Positions 41,649 to 50,511 of a stretch of DNA of 58,120 nt are shown piece by piece; within the stretch, counting starts at the first letter, position 1; every line of letters starts with the position of its first letter. The stretch covers positions 1-58,120 of the forward strand of contig JAOTXZ010000006.1 in NCBI GenBank assembly GCA_029862085.1, in the 5' to 3' direction. The translations under genes and the position numbers were made by a program. The DNA is from Candidatus Nitrosopumilus sp. GTDB taxonomy: Archaea; Thermoproteota; Nitrososphaeria; Nitrososphaerales; Nitrosopumilaceae. The notes beneath the pieces were generated by a model. The model made no database searches. It saw only the letters and a list, made by a program, of their open reading frames with translations, and was not told the DNA's origin.

Positions 41649-42113
41649 TTAGTTATAGGGACTATATTGTTTGTAAACTTTGATTACAGTTTCATGATAC
41701 ATTTTTTGGATGTCATCCTCAGTTGATATTGCAAGTTGTTTAACAAGATCAGTTGCTGTAATCATTCCTACCACTTGATCGTTATCAATAACCGGTAGTT
41801 TTCTAATATCTCTTGTATACATTAAATCTGCAGCCATCAATACTGTTTCATCAGGACTGGTTGCAATTAATGGAGAAGACATGATTTGTTTTACAGGAGT
41901 TGTAATTTGATAAGCATGTGCTACAATTTTTACCGCAAAATCTCTATCTGTGACAATCCCAACAGGTGTATTGTTCTCCATCACAATTACCGCACCAACT
42001 TTAGCATCTTCCATCATTTTTGCCGCCTCATTGACAGTTAGAGTCGCATCTACTGAAATAATGGATTTAGTCATAATGTCCTTCACAGTAATTCCTCTGG
42101 TATCAAGTTCCAT
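41649..42113 (-). CDS. CBS-pair (Bateman) domain protein
   Basis: A 154-residue protein consisting of one Bateman module (two CBS motifs at about 10-60 and 74-126) with TVNEAAKMMEDAKVGAVIV, GIVTDRDFAVKIV and LPVIDNDQVVGMITATDLV. Such modules bind adenine nucleotides and sense energy charge. No effector domain is present. It begins the USP/CBS cluster. Confidence 0.85.
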   Translation of the reverse strand: MELDTRGITVKDIMTKSIISVDATLTVNEAAKMMEDAKVGAVIVMENNTPVGIVTDRDFAVKIVAHAYQITTPVKQIMSSPLIATSPDETVLMAADLMYTRDIRKLPVIDNDQVVGMITATDLVKQLAISTEDDIQKMYHETVIKVYKQYSPYN

Positions 42114-42254
42114 TTCATTTGTTTTTTATTTTCAAGTATTATAGAGACTTCGCATAATCTCATTCTTGAAAATCAAACCAGAGAATGCCCATTTGAAATT
42201 ATTATTAATGATATTTTGAATACTTTTTAAATTCTATTTTATAAACAATCAAAC

Positions 42255-42677
42255 ATGGTAAAAATTAAGAAAATCCTTGTTCCCCTAGATGGATCTAAAA
42301 ATTCTATGAGAGGTTTGGATGAAGGAATTTATCTTGCAAGACAGTGCCAAGCAACAATTACAGGTTTGTATGTTGTACCTTTATCTAAACCAAAAACTAA
42401 TTCTCAAATTTCCTATGTTGAAAAATATCTACTAAATAATGCCTCTAAATTTATGTCCAAAGCCAAAAAGCGGGCTGCACAAAATGGAATTTTATTTTAC
42501 GATAAAGTAGTTTATGGCGATGAAGGTTCCAAAATTACTAATTATGCAATTCAAAAATCATATGATATAATAATAATAGGTTCACGAGGAATGAGCTCTC
42601 TTAAAGAGGCTTTTTTGGGAAGCACCTCAAATTTTGTTCTTCATAAATCTAAAATTCCAGTTTTAATTGTAAAGTAA
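42255..42677 (+). CDS. Universal stress protein UspA family, 1
   Basis: A 140-residue USP fold. ILVPLDGSKNS is the N-terminal strand and nucleotide loop; IIIIGSRGMSSLKEAFLGSTSN supplies the G-x2-G-x9-G-S ATP-binding motif. The first 113 bp (from 42260) are identical to the start of the USP at 43710-44138, in inverted orientation. Role: stress-linked nucleotide binding protein, exact function unknown. Confidence 0.88.
   Translation: MVKIKKILVPLDGSKNSMRGLDEGIYLARQCQATITGLYVVPLSKPKTNSQISYVEKYLLNNASKFMSKAKKRAAQNGILFYDKVVYGDEGSKITNYAIQKSYDIIIIGSRGMSSLKEAFLGSTSNFVLHKSKIPVLIVK
42260..42373 (+). repeat. 114-bp identical inverted segment, copy A
   Basis: This part of the USP gene (starting AAAAATTAAGAAAATCC and ending GGTTTGTATGT) is identical to the reverse complement of 44014-44127 at every base I compared. 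The two genes diverge before and after. It is a sign of recent gene conversion or duplication. Confidence 0.92.
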
Positions 42678-42754
42678 ATTCTTCTTTTCCTAAAGCAATT
42701 TCTCAAGGTGAAAATGAGGATCTTCTTTATTAGAATATTATTTATGATAAAAAC

Positions 42755-43195
42755 ATGGCTCATACCTTTGTTAAAGATGTCATGATTGACAAGGTAGCAG
42801 CTCTAGATTCTTTATCAATGATTAAAGATGCGGCAAAATTAATGGATGATAAAAATATTGGTTGTATTATTGTAACGAGAGAAGAATTACCAATTGGAAT
42901 TCTAACTGAAAGAGATTTCGTAAGACGAATTGCTTCTAAAGAAAAACCATTAACATCGCCCATTGAAGAAGTGATGTCTTCACCTTTAATCTCCATTGAT
43001 CCCAATGAAACGATATGGGAAGCCGCTGAGAAAATGAAAACAAACAATATTCACAAGTTGCCTGTTTTACAAGACAATAAAATCATAGGAATAATAACAA
43101 CATCTGATTTAGTGGAAATTTGTAGTGTTGGGTCTGATTCTGAAATGAGGAAAATTTGTGATGATATACTAACTAGAATGCAAAAAGAACAATGA
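42755..43195 (+). CDS. CBS-pair (Bateman) domain protein
   Basis: A 146-residue single Bateman module. Two CBS motifs (about 8-60 and 72-125): SMIKDAAKLMDDKNIGCIIV, ILTERDFVRRIA and HKLPVLQDNKIIGIITTSDLV. It resembles the CBS protein at 41649-42113 in length and layout, and follows USP 1 on the same strand (78-bp gap), so USP and CBS may be cotranscribed. Confidence 0.85.
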   Translation: MAHTFVKDVMIDKVAALDSLSMIKDAAKLMDDKNIGCIIVTREELPIGILTERDFVRRIASKEKPLTSPIEEVMSSPLISIDPNETIWEAAEKMKTNNIHKLPVLQDNKIIGIITTSDLVEICSVGSDSEMRKICDDILTRMQKEQ

Positions 43196-43234
43196 AGTAA
43201 TATGGTTTTTGAATTTTAGTAAAGTGAAAATAGA

Positions 43235-43702
43235 TTATCTAATTAATAATACTGGGCATTTTGCGTTCTCAGATATTCTCCTACTGACACTCCCCAAAGT
43301 TTTTAATTTTCCTATCCCATGAAGCCCATGACTTCCAATAACTATTAATGAAATTTTTCTGCGTTTTGCAAAATCTAAAATTTTATCGGCAACATCTCCA
43401 TGTTCAATTCTAAATGAAACTGTGATTCCTTTTGATTCGCATTTTTTAGCGGCATTTTTCAACATTTTTTCGGTATCTAGTTCGATTGATTTTGACCACT
43501 TTTTAATAGCAATCTTTTCCTTCTTTGATTTTATTAAACCAAGTAATCCTGGTGGAGAAATATAACTCATATTTACAACAGAAAATAAAAATATTTCAGA
43601 ATCAAGGTTGTGTGCAAGCTCCATAGCTCTTGTTAATGCTTTAATTGAAAATTTAGAGCCATCATAGGGAACCAAAATTTTAGTTAACATCTTTGAATAC
43701 AT
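43235..43702 (-). CDS. Universal stress protein UspA family, 2
   Basis: A 155-residue USP: KILVPYDGSKFSIKAL, middle insertion (SKKEKIAIKKWSKSIE) and IVIGSHGLHGIGKLKTLGSVSR, with the G-x2-G-x9-G-S motif. It lies 7 bp downstream of USP 3 (43710-44138), same strand, so the two form an operon and could make heterodimers. Confidence 0.87.
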   Translation of the reverse strand: MYSKMLTKILVPYDGSKFSIKALTRAMELAHNLDSEIFLFSVVNMSYISPPGLLGLIKSKKEKIAIKKWSKSIELDTEKMLKNAAKKCESKGITVSFRIEHGDVADKILDFAKRRKISLIVIGSHGLHGIGKLKTLGSVSRRISENAKCPVLLIR

Positions 43703-43709
43703 TTTATCA

Positions 43710-44138
43710 CTACTTCACCACTAATACAGGCACTTTGGATTTATGAACTACCGCATTAGCAACGCTACCTAAAAAAGCCTCTTTTAACCCACTTTGCCCT
43801 CTAGATCCAACTATAATAAGATCAAACTTTCCTGTCCGTGCTAATTCCTCAATCTCCATAGTTGGACTTCCGAAAATAACCTTGGATTTAAAAATAATTC
43901 CTTTTTGAGCACATTTTGTTTTTGCTTCATTCATGAATTTTTTTGCAAATTTTGTCAAGTGAATTTGAAATGGCATAATAGCGTCAGCGAAATTTCTTGG
44001 ATAAATTGGTATCACATACAAACCTGTAATTGTTGCTTGGCACTGTCTTGCAAGATAAATTCCTTCATCCAAACCTCTCATAGAATTTTTAGATCCATCT
44101 AGGGGAACAAGGATTTTCTTAATTTTTTTCCTTATCAT
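43710..44138 (-). CDS. Universal stress protein UspA family, 3
   Basis: A 142-residue USP with IIVGSRGQSGLKEAFLGSVANA. Residues 3-40 are encoded by the 114-bp segment identical to USP 1, while the middle differs (IYPRNFADAIM). The C-terminal third is similar but not identical. First gene of the USP 3-USP 2 pair. Confidence 0.88.
   Translation of the reverse strand: MIRKKIKKILVPLDGSKNSMRGLDEGIYLARQCQATITGLYVIPIYPRNFADAIMPFQIHLTKFAKKFMNEAKTKCAQKGIIFKSKVIFGSPTMEIEELARTGKFDLIIVGSRGQSGLKEAFLGSVANAVVHKSKVPVLVVK
44014..44127 (-). repeat. 114-bp identical inverted segment, copy B
   Basis: Reverse complement of 42260-42373, no mismatch found. The two copies are about 1.6 kb apart in inverted orientation, so recombination between them would invert the intervening CBS and USP genes. 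Confidence 0.92.
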
Positions 44139-44261
44139 TTCTATTAATCGTCACTTTTATGAATTAATACTAGATATAGATTATCAAATTTAATAATCAA
44201 CTTTTTCCCCAACTGGATTTCAAGAGTTTAGTTTAATATCTATGTATATGGAAATTTTTCC

Positions 44262-44690
44262 ATGAGAAAATCTCTTTACATGACCATTTTAGTTCCTTTA
44301 GATGGTTCAAAAGATTCAGAAAAAGCTCTTTTTCAAGCCTGTGACCTTGCTAAAATTTATCAATCCAATTTGATTTTAGTCTATGTAGTTGATAAATCTC
44401 CATCACTAAATTTGTTAGATAGAAAAGAATACCTTGAAATTCTTAGAAAGTTTGGAAATAAAGTTCTAATCAAAGGGAAACAGACTGCCAAAACTAGAGG
44501 ACTAGATGTTACTACTATAATTAAAGAAGGAAATATCACAAATGAAATTGTTAAACTTGCAAAAAATAAAAAATGTAATTTGATTATAATGGGAAGTAAA
44601 GGTCTGGGTATAACAGCAAGATTTTTCCTTGGGAGTGTATCAAACAAACTTGCAAATAATTCTCCTTGTTCTCTATTAATTGTAAAATAG
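44262..44690 (+). CDS. Universal stress protein UspA family, 4
   Basis: A 142-residue USP: TILVPLDGSKDSEKALFQA, IKEGNITNEIVKLA and LIIMGSKGLGITARFFLGSVSNK with the ATP-binding G-x2-G-x9-G-S motif. It is more divergent from the other three. A start at the second Met (MTILVPLDG, residue 8) is possible. Convergent with the next CBS gene, 1 bp apart. Confidence 0.87.
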   Translation: MRKSLYMTILVPLDGSKDSEKALFQACDLAKIYQSNLILVYVVDKSPSLNLLDRKEYLEILRKFGNKVLIKGKQTAKTRGLDVTTIIKEGNITNEIVKLAKNKKCNLIIMGSKGLGITARFFLGSVSNKLANNSPCSLLIVK

Positions 44691-44691
44691 C

Positions 44692-45552
44692 TTAAGCTTC
44701 GGCAATAGCTTTTACAATATCTGCTTTTGTGATAATTCCTACAAGTTTTGAATTTTTTACTACGGGTAATCCACTAATACCATTTCTTATCATTAATAAC
44801 ACGGCTACACCCACATCCTCATCTGCTTTTACAGTAATTGGATTGGGAGTCATAATATCTACAGCTTTGAAATGTAGTAAATGGCTCATTTGGTTTACTT
44901 GAAAATCACTAAGATCTTTTTTAATCCTATAATCTTCTACCTCTTTTGGATCTGCAGATTGAACAATCCAATGTGGTAATTTTGCTGGAACAAAATCTCT
45001 GTATGTTATTATTCCAACAGGAATTCTTTTTCGCTGAATAACAATTCTTGAAATTCTATTATGAATTAGTAGACTTTCCACATAGAGTAAGGAATCCCCA
45101 GGCATTGCAGTAACTACTCTTTTTGTCATAATTTTTGATACTTTAAGAGGAGATACTGCATGAGTTAGGAAAATTGAGGTAAGATCTGTTTTTGTGATTA
45201 ATCCCTCTAAAACCCCATTTTCTCCTAAAACAATAACTGAACTGATGCGGTGTTTCTTCATTATTTTAGCACAATCATAGGCAGATGCATTTTTTTTTAC
45301 TGTAAATAATTTTTTAGACATAAATCCAGAAATCTTCACAGATTTAATTGGTCTGTCACCTAAAGCATAAATCGTCTTTGCAATATCTTTCTCCGTAATA
45401 ATTCCAACTGGACATTTTTTAGAATTAATTACTACTAGTCGTTTTAAGTTATGTCGAAGTAAAATCCCCCTTGCATCAAGTAAACTAGTATTTGGGTTGA
45501 TGGTAATTGTTTTTTTTATTATTTGATTTAGATCTACATTTTTCAATAACAT
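44692..45552 (-). CDS. Four-CBS (double Bateman) domain protein
   Basis: A 286-residue protein with four CBS motifs in tandem (about 10-65, 75-130, 138-190, 228-283): SLLDARGILLRHNLKRLVVI, GIITEKDIAKTI, SSVIVLGENGVLEGLITKTD, VGIITYRDF and SGLPVVKNSKLVGIITKADIVKA. No other domain. It likely binds several adenylate ligands. Confidence 0.88.
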   Translation of the reverse strand: MLLKNVDLNQIIKKTITINPNTSLLDARGILLRHNLKRLVVINSKKCPVGIITEKDIAKTIYALGDRPIKSVKISGFMSKKLFTVKKNASAYDCAKIMKKHRISSVIVLGENGVLEGLITKTDLTSIFLTHAVSPLKVSKIMTKRVVTAMPGDSLLYVESLLIHNRISRIVIQRKRIPVGIITYRDFVPAKLPHWIVQSADPKEVEDYRIKKDLSDFQVNQMSHLLHFKAVDIMTPNPITVKADEDVGVAVLLMIRNGISGLPVVKNSKLVGIITKADIVKAIAEA

Positions 45553-45672
45553 CTATCCAACTATTGTTTTAGTGGTTAAATATATGAACATAAATATCAC
45601 ACATGAAAATCAATTTTGAAAATCTAGGGTTTTCTTTTAATTTAAAACAGGGTAATTTACCAACTAAGGAAG

Positions 45673-46839
45673 ATGATTTCAGATACCATTTACGAGCATC
45701 TAAGGGATATACAAACAACCAAAATAAAGAACCTTATTTCAAAACCCACAATTATTGAACCAGATGAAACATTATCTTCTGTAATAAACAAAATTATTCG
45801 AAATAAGGCGTATGATGTATTTTGTATGAACGGAAAATCTACCCTCTCTACAAACATCCTATCTTTACTTAATGCAAAAAATATTACAAGTATGAAAGTA
45901 GAACCATTTCTTTCTCCTGTTCCGTATATTTCACCAAATGATTCTATACAGAAAGCCTCTCACATCATGACGCATTATAGGACCCGAGAAGTTCCTGTTG
46001 TTTCAAAAAATAAAATTATTGGAGTTGTTACCGCAAAACAAATTCTCAAATTACTTTCTTCAAAGGATAACAAATGGATTAAGGCCAATCTAATCTATAC
46101 CCAAAATCCGATCACTATAGACGCAAACGAAACTCTGAGTAGTGCAAAACGAATTATGATAAATAAAAAAATAGATCACCTTCCAATTCTTAGCAAAGAC
46201 AAAATAAAACAAGTTTTAACTTCATTCCATCTAATTGAAGCTATAATACCAAAAGAAAGTTTAGGTCGTTTCTCTAGAGGTACAAATCGGGTTCATAAAT
46301 TAGAATCAAGAATTGGAAATATTGGCAGTACCAGAATTCCTCAGTGTTCACCTAATGATGATTTAAATAAAATTCTAAAATCCATGTTAAAGACTGATAC
46401 AACATGCTGTCTTGTTAACCTCTGGGATAACCTTCAGGGTATTATCACCTTCCGAGATATTTTAGGTCTATTAGCATCCAAAATAGAGACACAAATTCCA
46501 TTGTTCATAGTGGGAATGCCAGAAGATCAACGAAATGCAAATTTGATTAGCGATAAATTTGAAAAAACTCTCAAGCGATTACAGCAAACTTATTCTGAGA
46601 TCCATGAAGCTAGAGTTTCAATTAAAAAACAAAGGAGTGGTGGAAGAAAAGAAGGAAAATTTGATGTAACGATTATGATTTCTACATCTCACCATGCACC
46701 TTTAATTTACAAATCTGTGGGATTTGACCTCAGTGAAGTCTTAGAGGATCTCAGCCAAAAATTATTAAGAAATCTTTCAAAACGGGCAAAACAAAGATCA
46801 AAAACAAGTATTAGAAAAATGGGATTGCCTATATTCTAG
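45673..46839 (+). CDS. Four-CBS protein fused to HPF/RaiA-like ribosome hibernation domain
   Basis: A 388-residue protein. Residues about 10-280 hold four CBS motifs (TLSSVINKIIR, REVPVVSKNKIIGVVTAKQI, DHLPILSKDKI, LQGIITFRDI). Residues about 290-380 (EIHEARVSIKKQRSGGRKEGKFDVTIMIS, then VGFDLSEVLEDLSQKLLRNLSKR) have the strand-helix layout of the S30AE/HPF domain, with the basic loop that binds 16S rRNA. The pairing suggests energy-dependent control of ribosome hibernation; this function is inferred. It begins an operon with PAC2 and Hsp20. Confidence 0.78.
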   Translation: MISDTIYEHLRDIQTTKIKNLISKPTIIEPDETLSSVINKIIRNKAYDVFCMNGKSTLSTNILSLLNAKNITSMKVEPFLSPVPYISPNDSIQKASHIMTHYRTREVPVVSKNKIIGVVTAKQILKLLSSKDNKWIKANLIYTQNPITIDANETLSSAKRIMINKKIDHLPILSKDKIKQVLTSFHLIEAIIPKESLGRFSRGTNRVHKLESRIGNIGSTRIPQCSPNDDLNKILKSMLKTDTTCCLVNLWDNLQGIITFRDILGLLASKIETQIPLFIVGMPEDQRNANLISDKFEKTLKRLQQTYSEIHEARVSIKKQRSGGRKEGKFDVTIMISTSHHAPLIYKSVGFDLSEVLEDLSQKLLRNLSKRAKQRSKTSIRKMGLPIF

Positions 46840-46841
46840 TT

Positions 46842-47567
46842 ATGGAAATTAGTAAAAAATTACCCAAAGAAAACATAATGCTTGTAGGATTCCCCAGTAA
46901 TGGTCTTGTAGGCACTTTTACCATTTCATATTTAGTTCATCATTTAGAAATGACTCAGGTAGGTGAAATAGAACATCCAGATCTTCCTCCAACCTTATTT
47001 GTTGAGGATGGAGAAATACTTCCTCCAATACGAATCTATAAAAAAAATAACCTTTTTGTAATAATGTCTGATCTTCCATTCGATCCATTTGTAGCCTATG
47101 ACTTTGCCGAGTCTATATTAGATTATTCCAAAAAAAATCATATCAAAAAAATAATTATCATTAGTGGAATGGAAACAGTAAATCGGGATCCAAAGGCACC
47201 CAAAGTATTTGGTTTAGTTACCCACAAGTCATTAGAAAAACTACTCTATGATTACGGAATTTCAAAATTTTTAGCGGGCTCAATTTTTGGAACAGATGCC
47301 GCAATAATCACATCGTTTAGAAAATCCAAAATTCCAGCCTTAGTTCTATATGCAGAATGTCATCCTTTTTTCCCTGATCCGGAAGCCTCTATTGTTGCAA
47401 TTACTACCCTAGCTAGGGTCTTAAATGTCAAGGTAGATACTGCTGATATACAAAAGAGAATTGAATGGTTACGAATTCAACATAGAAACTTAATGGAACA
47501 AACGATTCGTTCGTTGCAACAACAACAAGAAAAAAAGCCTGGGGGAGCCCCACAAATTTACAGGTGA
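46842..47567 (+). CDS. PAC2-family proteasome assembly chaperone homologue
   Basis: A 241-residue PAC2/PbaA-like protein. MLVGFPSNGLVGTFTISYLV, LFVIMSDLPFD, IIISGMETVNRD, ISKFLAGSIFGTDAAIIT and LYAECHPFFPDPEASI are PAC2 blocks. The C-terminus reads PQIYR, a hydrophobic-Tyr-X tail that docks on the proteasome alpha ring in PbaA and 26S ATPases. It starts 2 bp after the CBS-HPF gene and is followed by an Hsp20 gene, a stress-recovery operon. Confidence 0.85.
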   Translation: MEISKKLPKENIMLVGFPSNGLVGTFTISYLVHHLEMTQVGEIEHPDLPPTLFVEDGEILPPIRIYKKNNLFVIMSDLPFDPFVAYDFAESILDYSKKNHIKKIIIISGMETVNRDPKAPKVFGLVTHKSLEKLLYDYGISKFLAGSIFGTDAAIITSFRKSKIPALVLYAECHPFFPDPEASIVAITTLARVLNVKVDTADIQKRIEWLRIQHRNLMEQTIRSLQQQQEKKPGGAPQIYR

Positions 47568-47571
47568 TTTG

Positions 47572-47964
47572 ATGGTAAAAGATAACAGCCAATTTAAAAT
47601 TAAAATTTTACCACCAACAATTAGCTCATTACTAAATGATGACATTGATCGCCAAATTCTTTCTCCTCTATCTTGTTTAAGGGAATTTGAAACCAATTGG
47701 TTACTAGAGTTTGATCTTCCTATGGTAAATAAAAAAGATATACAAATAACACTTGATAAAAATTCTATTTCTGTAGAAGCAAAACTAAAAGAAACTTATT
47801 TAGAAGAAAAATTAGGGGTAAAAACAAAATTTGAATATTTCAAAAAAACTATTACTCTTCCTAGAAAAATTGATAGTAACAAAACATTTGCTAAATTTAA
47901 CAAGGGGAGATTGACAATTACAATACCAAAGATAACTTCAGGTCATAAAATCAAAATTGAATAA
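47572..47964 (+). CDS. Hsp20/alpha-crystallin-like protein, second copy
   Basis: A 130-residue protein. The alpha-crystallin domain (about 45-125) has LLEFDLPMVNKKDIQITLDKNSISVEA and FNKGRLTITIPK, and the end IKIE is an I-x-I motif. It starts with ATG 4 bp after the PAC2 stop (a TTG lies one codon earlier). Third gene of the CBS-HPF/PAC2/Hsp20 operon. Confidence 0.82.
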   Translation: MVKDNSQFKIKILPPTISSLLNDDIDRQILSPLSCLREFETNWLLEFDLPMVNKKDIQITLDKNSISVEAKLKETYLEEKLGVKTKFEYFKKTITLPRKIDSNKTFAKFNKGRLTITIPKITSGHKIKIE

Positions 47965-48237
47965 TCACTTGAAAAACTGATCTATCTGATCTCTATACTT
48001 TACAGTAATTTTTCCAAATTCAGTAAAATCCTCTGCAGTAGGATATTTCATTCGCATAGCATATTGATTTACAAAGATTGATACTGCACTCCCCACAATT
48101 AGATTGTAGCACGCATCAGCCAAATTTTTTGAATAAGGATATGCCACTTTGATAAATGGCAAATAAGCTTCAGTCTGTGAAATCATTAATTTTATCTGCT
48201 TTTCTACAAAATCCTGAATATCATCTGGAATGGGCAT
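47965..48237 (-). CDS. Uncharacterised small helical protein
   Basis: A 90-residue protein, helical throughout, with an N-terminal IPDDIQDFVEKQIKLMI and a middle hydrophobic ACYNLIVGSAVSIFV. Stops 1 bp after the convergent Hsp20. I recognise no family. Confidence 0.55.
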   Translation of the reverse strand: MPIPDDIQDFVEKQIKLMISQTEAYLPFIKVAYPYSKNLADACYNLIVGSAVSIFVNQYAMRMKYPTAEDFTEFGKITVKYRDQIDQFFK

Positions 48238-48292
48238 GATATCATTAATACAATATCCTCATAAATAAGCACTTTTTCTTTCGGGAATAATT

Positions 48293-48502
48293 CTAGGAAA
48301 TAATTTGCTCAAGGTACCTTTCTTTACCTTTCCTGCTTCTAGGTAGACATCGCAATTGTCGATTGCAACAAGGACAAGAGATTCCTTCATAATCGATAAA
48401 AACCTCACAATGATTGCATCTTTTTTGTCCTGCAGCATATCTACCTATTTGTACAGGTTTTTGTGCCTTGTAATTTTTGCATTTTCCAATACAATAAGTC
48501 AT
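48293..48502 (-). CDS. Small zinc-ribbon-like protein
   Basis: A 69-residue protein with CIGKC, CNHC, CPCC and a final C, enough for one or two zinc sites. The tail is basic (RSRKGKERYL). The middle KRCNHCEVFIDYEGISCPCC is a typical zinc ribbon. Possibly nucleic-acid or ribosome associated; inference only. Confidence 0.65.
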   Translation of the reverse strand: MTYCIGKCKNYKAQKPVQIGRYAAGQKRCNHCEVFIDYEGISCPCCNRQLRCLPRSRKGKERYLEQIIS

Positions 48503-48676
48503 TTTTATCCATCTTCAAATTTCAAATTAATAATATTATACTCTAAATTCTAATCTCAGAGTTGATAATTACCTTTGAGAATAAATAATAATTTTTTAAA
48601 AAATAGGAGTTCAAACTGGGAAATTTAAAATTTCACCAAATTGAATTTATAATCCATTTAAAGGAAGTAAAAAGTA

Positions 48677-48976
48677 TTGACGGATCTTGATAGAAAAATA
48701 TTTGGACAAATTACCACAAAAGAAATCATTGGTGCATCACCTCCAGCCATTCCAGATACTAAAAATTTACTTGATGCCGAGCTACAACAATTAACAAATC
48801 AACTTGATTTACAAAACAGGGAGAATTTACAAAAACTGTTAGAGGAACAACAAATTTTAGAAAATCATGTTAATAGCAGACCAGGTGCTATGGCTTTAGC
48901 CCAAGATAAAATTCAATTATTTACAGAATACAGTCAAAAATATATCCAAGTAATAACTCAAAAATTACAATCCTAA
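48677..48976 (+). CDS. Small coiled-coil protein, unknown
   Basis: A 99-residue protein with a TTG start. Mostly helical with heptads (LLDAELQQLTNQLDLQNRE, LLEEQQILENHV). The N-terminus has a Pro-rich linker (GASPPAIPDT). No membrane segment. Function unknown; it is convergent with the antiporter. Confidence 0.5.
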   Translation: MTDLDRKIFGQITTKEIIGASPPAIPDTKNLLDAELQQLTNQLDLQNRENLQKLLEEQQILENHVNSRPGAMALAQDKIQLFTEYSQKYIQVITQKLQS

Positions 48977-48998
48977 GATAGGACTAAAATTTTTAAAA

Positions 48999-50381
48999 CT
49001 ATTCTTTTTGAGAATCTTCTGGAGGTTTTTTAATAAAACCACCTTCTTTGGGTTCTGGTGGAGGAATTTTCTTTGATCTTCCTAAACCAATGGTTGTAAT
49101 TATCACTGAAGACAATATAACAAAGAAAATAATTTGTGGATAGACTTCCGCATTTGGCAAGCCCATAGTTAACGGAAATGTTGCTAAAACTGCAGCAGCT
49201 AATCCTCTTGGAATCATTGAATAGGTGACTTTTCTATCCAGTAAGGAAAATCTCTTTGTTAAAGTAATTTTTGCAACGATTATTCTACCAATGTAAAATG
49301 CAATTGTTATCCCAACTCCCAATATTATATATTCAAATTGGCCTATAGTCGCCAATAACCCTACAAACACAAAGAAAAAGGATCTTACCAAAAATGTTAA
49401 TTGGTTATGAGTTGGATCATCAAGCTCTATTTTTGGTAATTTGAATTTTAAAATTCCAGCAAGCTGACTCTTGTTGCCCAACATTAGTCCAAACACTAAT
49501 GCTGTGAGAGCACCGGATTCACCAAATGAATTAGCCAAAAAGAAAAGGACAAATAAAATTCCCAAAGTTAGCATGTAACTATGCTGAGCATTGCCAAGTT
49601 TTGTAGAAACATACATCCATGGAATCCCTACTCCAAATCCTAGCACTAGGCCAACTACTATGGCTCTTCCCAAGGTTTCTTGTAATAACTGGAGGTCAAA
49701 CTGTCCAATGAGTACTGCCTCAAATAAGATAAACGCAATAATTGTAGCTAAGATATCCGTCAGGGCAGATTCAAAACTGAGCATATTTTTTGTTTCTTCT
49801 GAAATTCTGATATTTCTAACCAGTCCAAATACAATTACCGAGCTACTCCCGCCAACGATTGATCCAAGTAGGATACTTTCCATCCAAGACCAATTTAATA
49901 CATAATGTACGGCTATTGTTGCAATTACCACTGATAAAATAAATCCAAGAATTGCTAGAGTAAAAGAAAAATGAGCGGTTCTAATAATGTGTTTTAAATC
50001 CAAATTTAATCCGCCATCAAACATGATAATTATCAAGGCAAGAGCTGCAAAATATGGAACAATTTGTATCACTGCTTCGGGTTGAATAATTCCTAGAATA
50101 GGTCCAATAATTACCCCAAGTATCATCAAAAACGCAACATCTGGAATTCCAGTCTTTTTAAAAAAGGCCTCCCCTGCAACTCCAGAAAAAATTACCACCC
50201 CTGCAGCAAGTAACAGAACCGGAGCTGAAGCAATGGGATCCTCTTGACTTAGGGAGCCAATAAAATTCTGAAATTCATTTATTTTTTCAATAATCCAAGT
50301 TGTGTCAATGTCACTTAAGAAAGGAAAACCATCTATTTGACCCCTAAAAAGCTCCAATATTCCAAAAAAAATTGGATTCAT
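48999..50381 (-). CDS. Cation/proton antiporter (CPA family)
   Basis: A 460-residue integral membrane protein with about 12-13 helices. FDGGLNLDLKHI, IVGGSSSVIVFGLV and FESALTDILATIIAF match the CPA1/CPA2 monovalent cation/H+ exchangers (NhaP-like), with the Asp in the unwound helix. The C-terminus is short (about 30 residues, Pro/Lys-rich), without TrkA-N or TrkA-C domains. It probably exchanges Na+ or K+ for H+. Confidence 0.85.
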   Translation of the reverse strand: MNPIFFGILELFRGQIDGFPFLSDIDTTWIIEKINEFQNFIGSLSQEDPIASAPVLLLAAGVVIFSGVAGEAFFKKTGIPDVAFLMILGVIIGPILGIIQPEAVIQIVPYFAALALIIIMFDGGLNLDLKHIIRTAHFSFTLAILGFILSVVIATIAVHYVLNWSWMESILLGSIVGGSSSVIVFGLVRNIRISEETKNMLSFESALTDILATIIAFILFEAVLIGQFDLQLLQETLGRAIVVGLVLGFGVGIPWMYVSTKLGNAQHSYMLTLGILFVLFFLANSFGESGALTALVFGLMLGNKSQLAGILKFKLPKIELDDPTHNQLTFLVRSFFFVFVGLLATIGQFEYIILGVGITIAFYIGRIIVAKITLTKRFSLLDRKVTYSMIPRGLAAAVLATFPLTMGLPNAEVYPQIIFFVILSSVIITTIGLGRSKKIPPPEPKEGGFIKKPPEDSQKE

Positions 50382-50511
50382 GTATTATTGGTTTTAATTT
50401 AGGCCCTATTAAAAGACAAATCAGTCAAGCTAGATTGATTTATTGTTCACGTGTAGTTTTTACAAATTATTTTAGAACACATTAAATCTCACCTCAAAAA
50501 TTTATCATATA

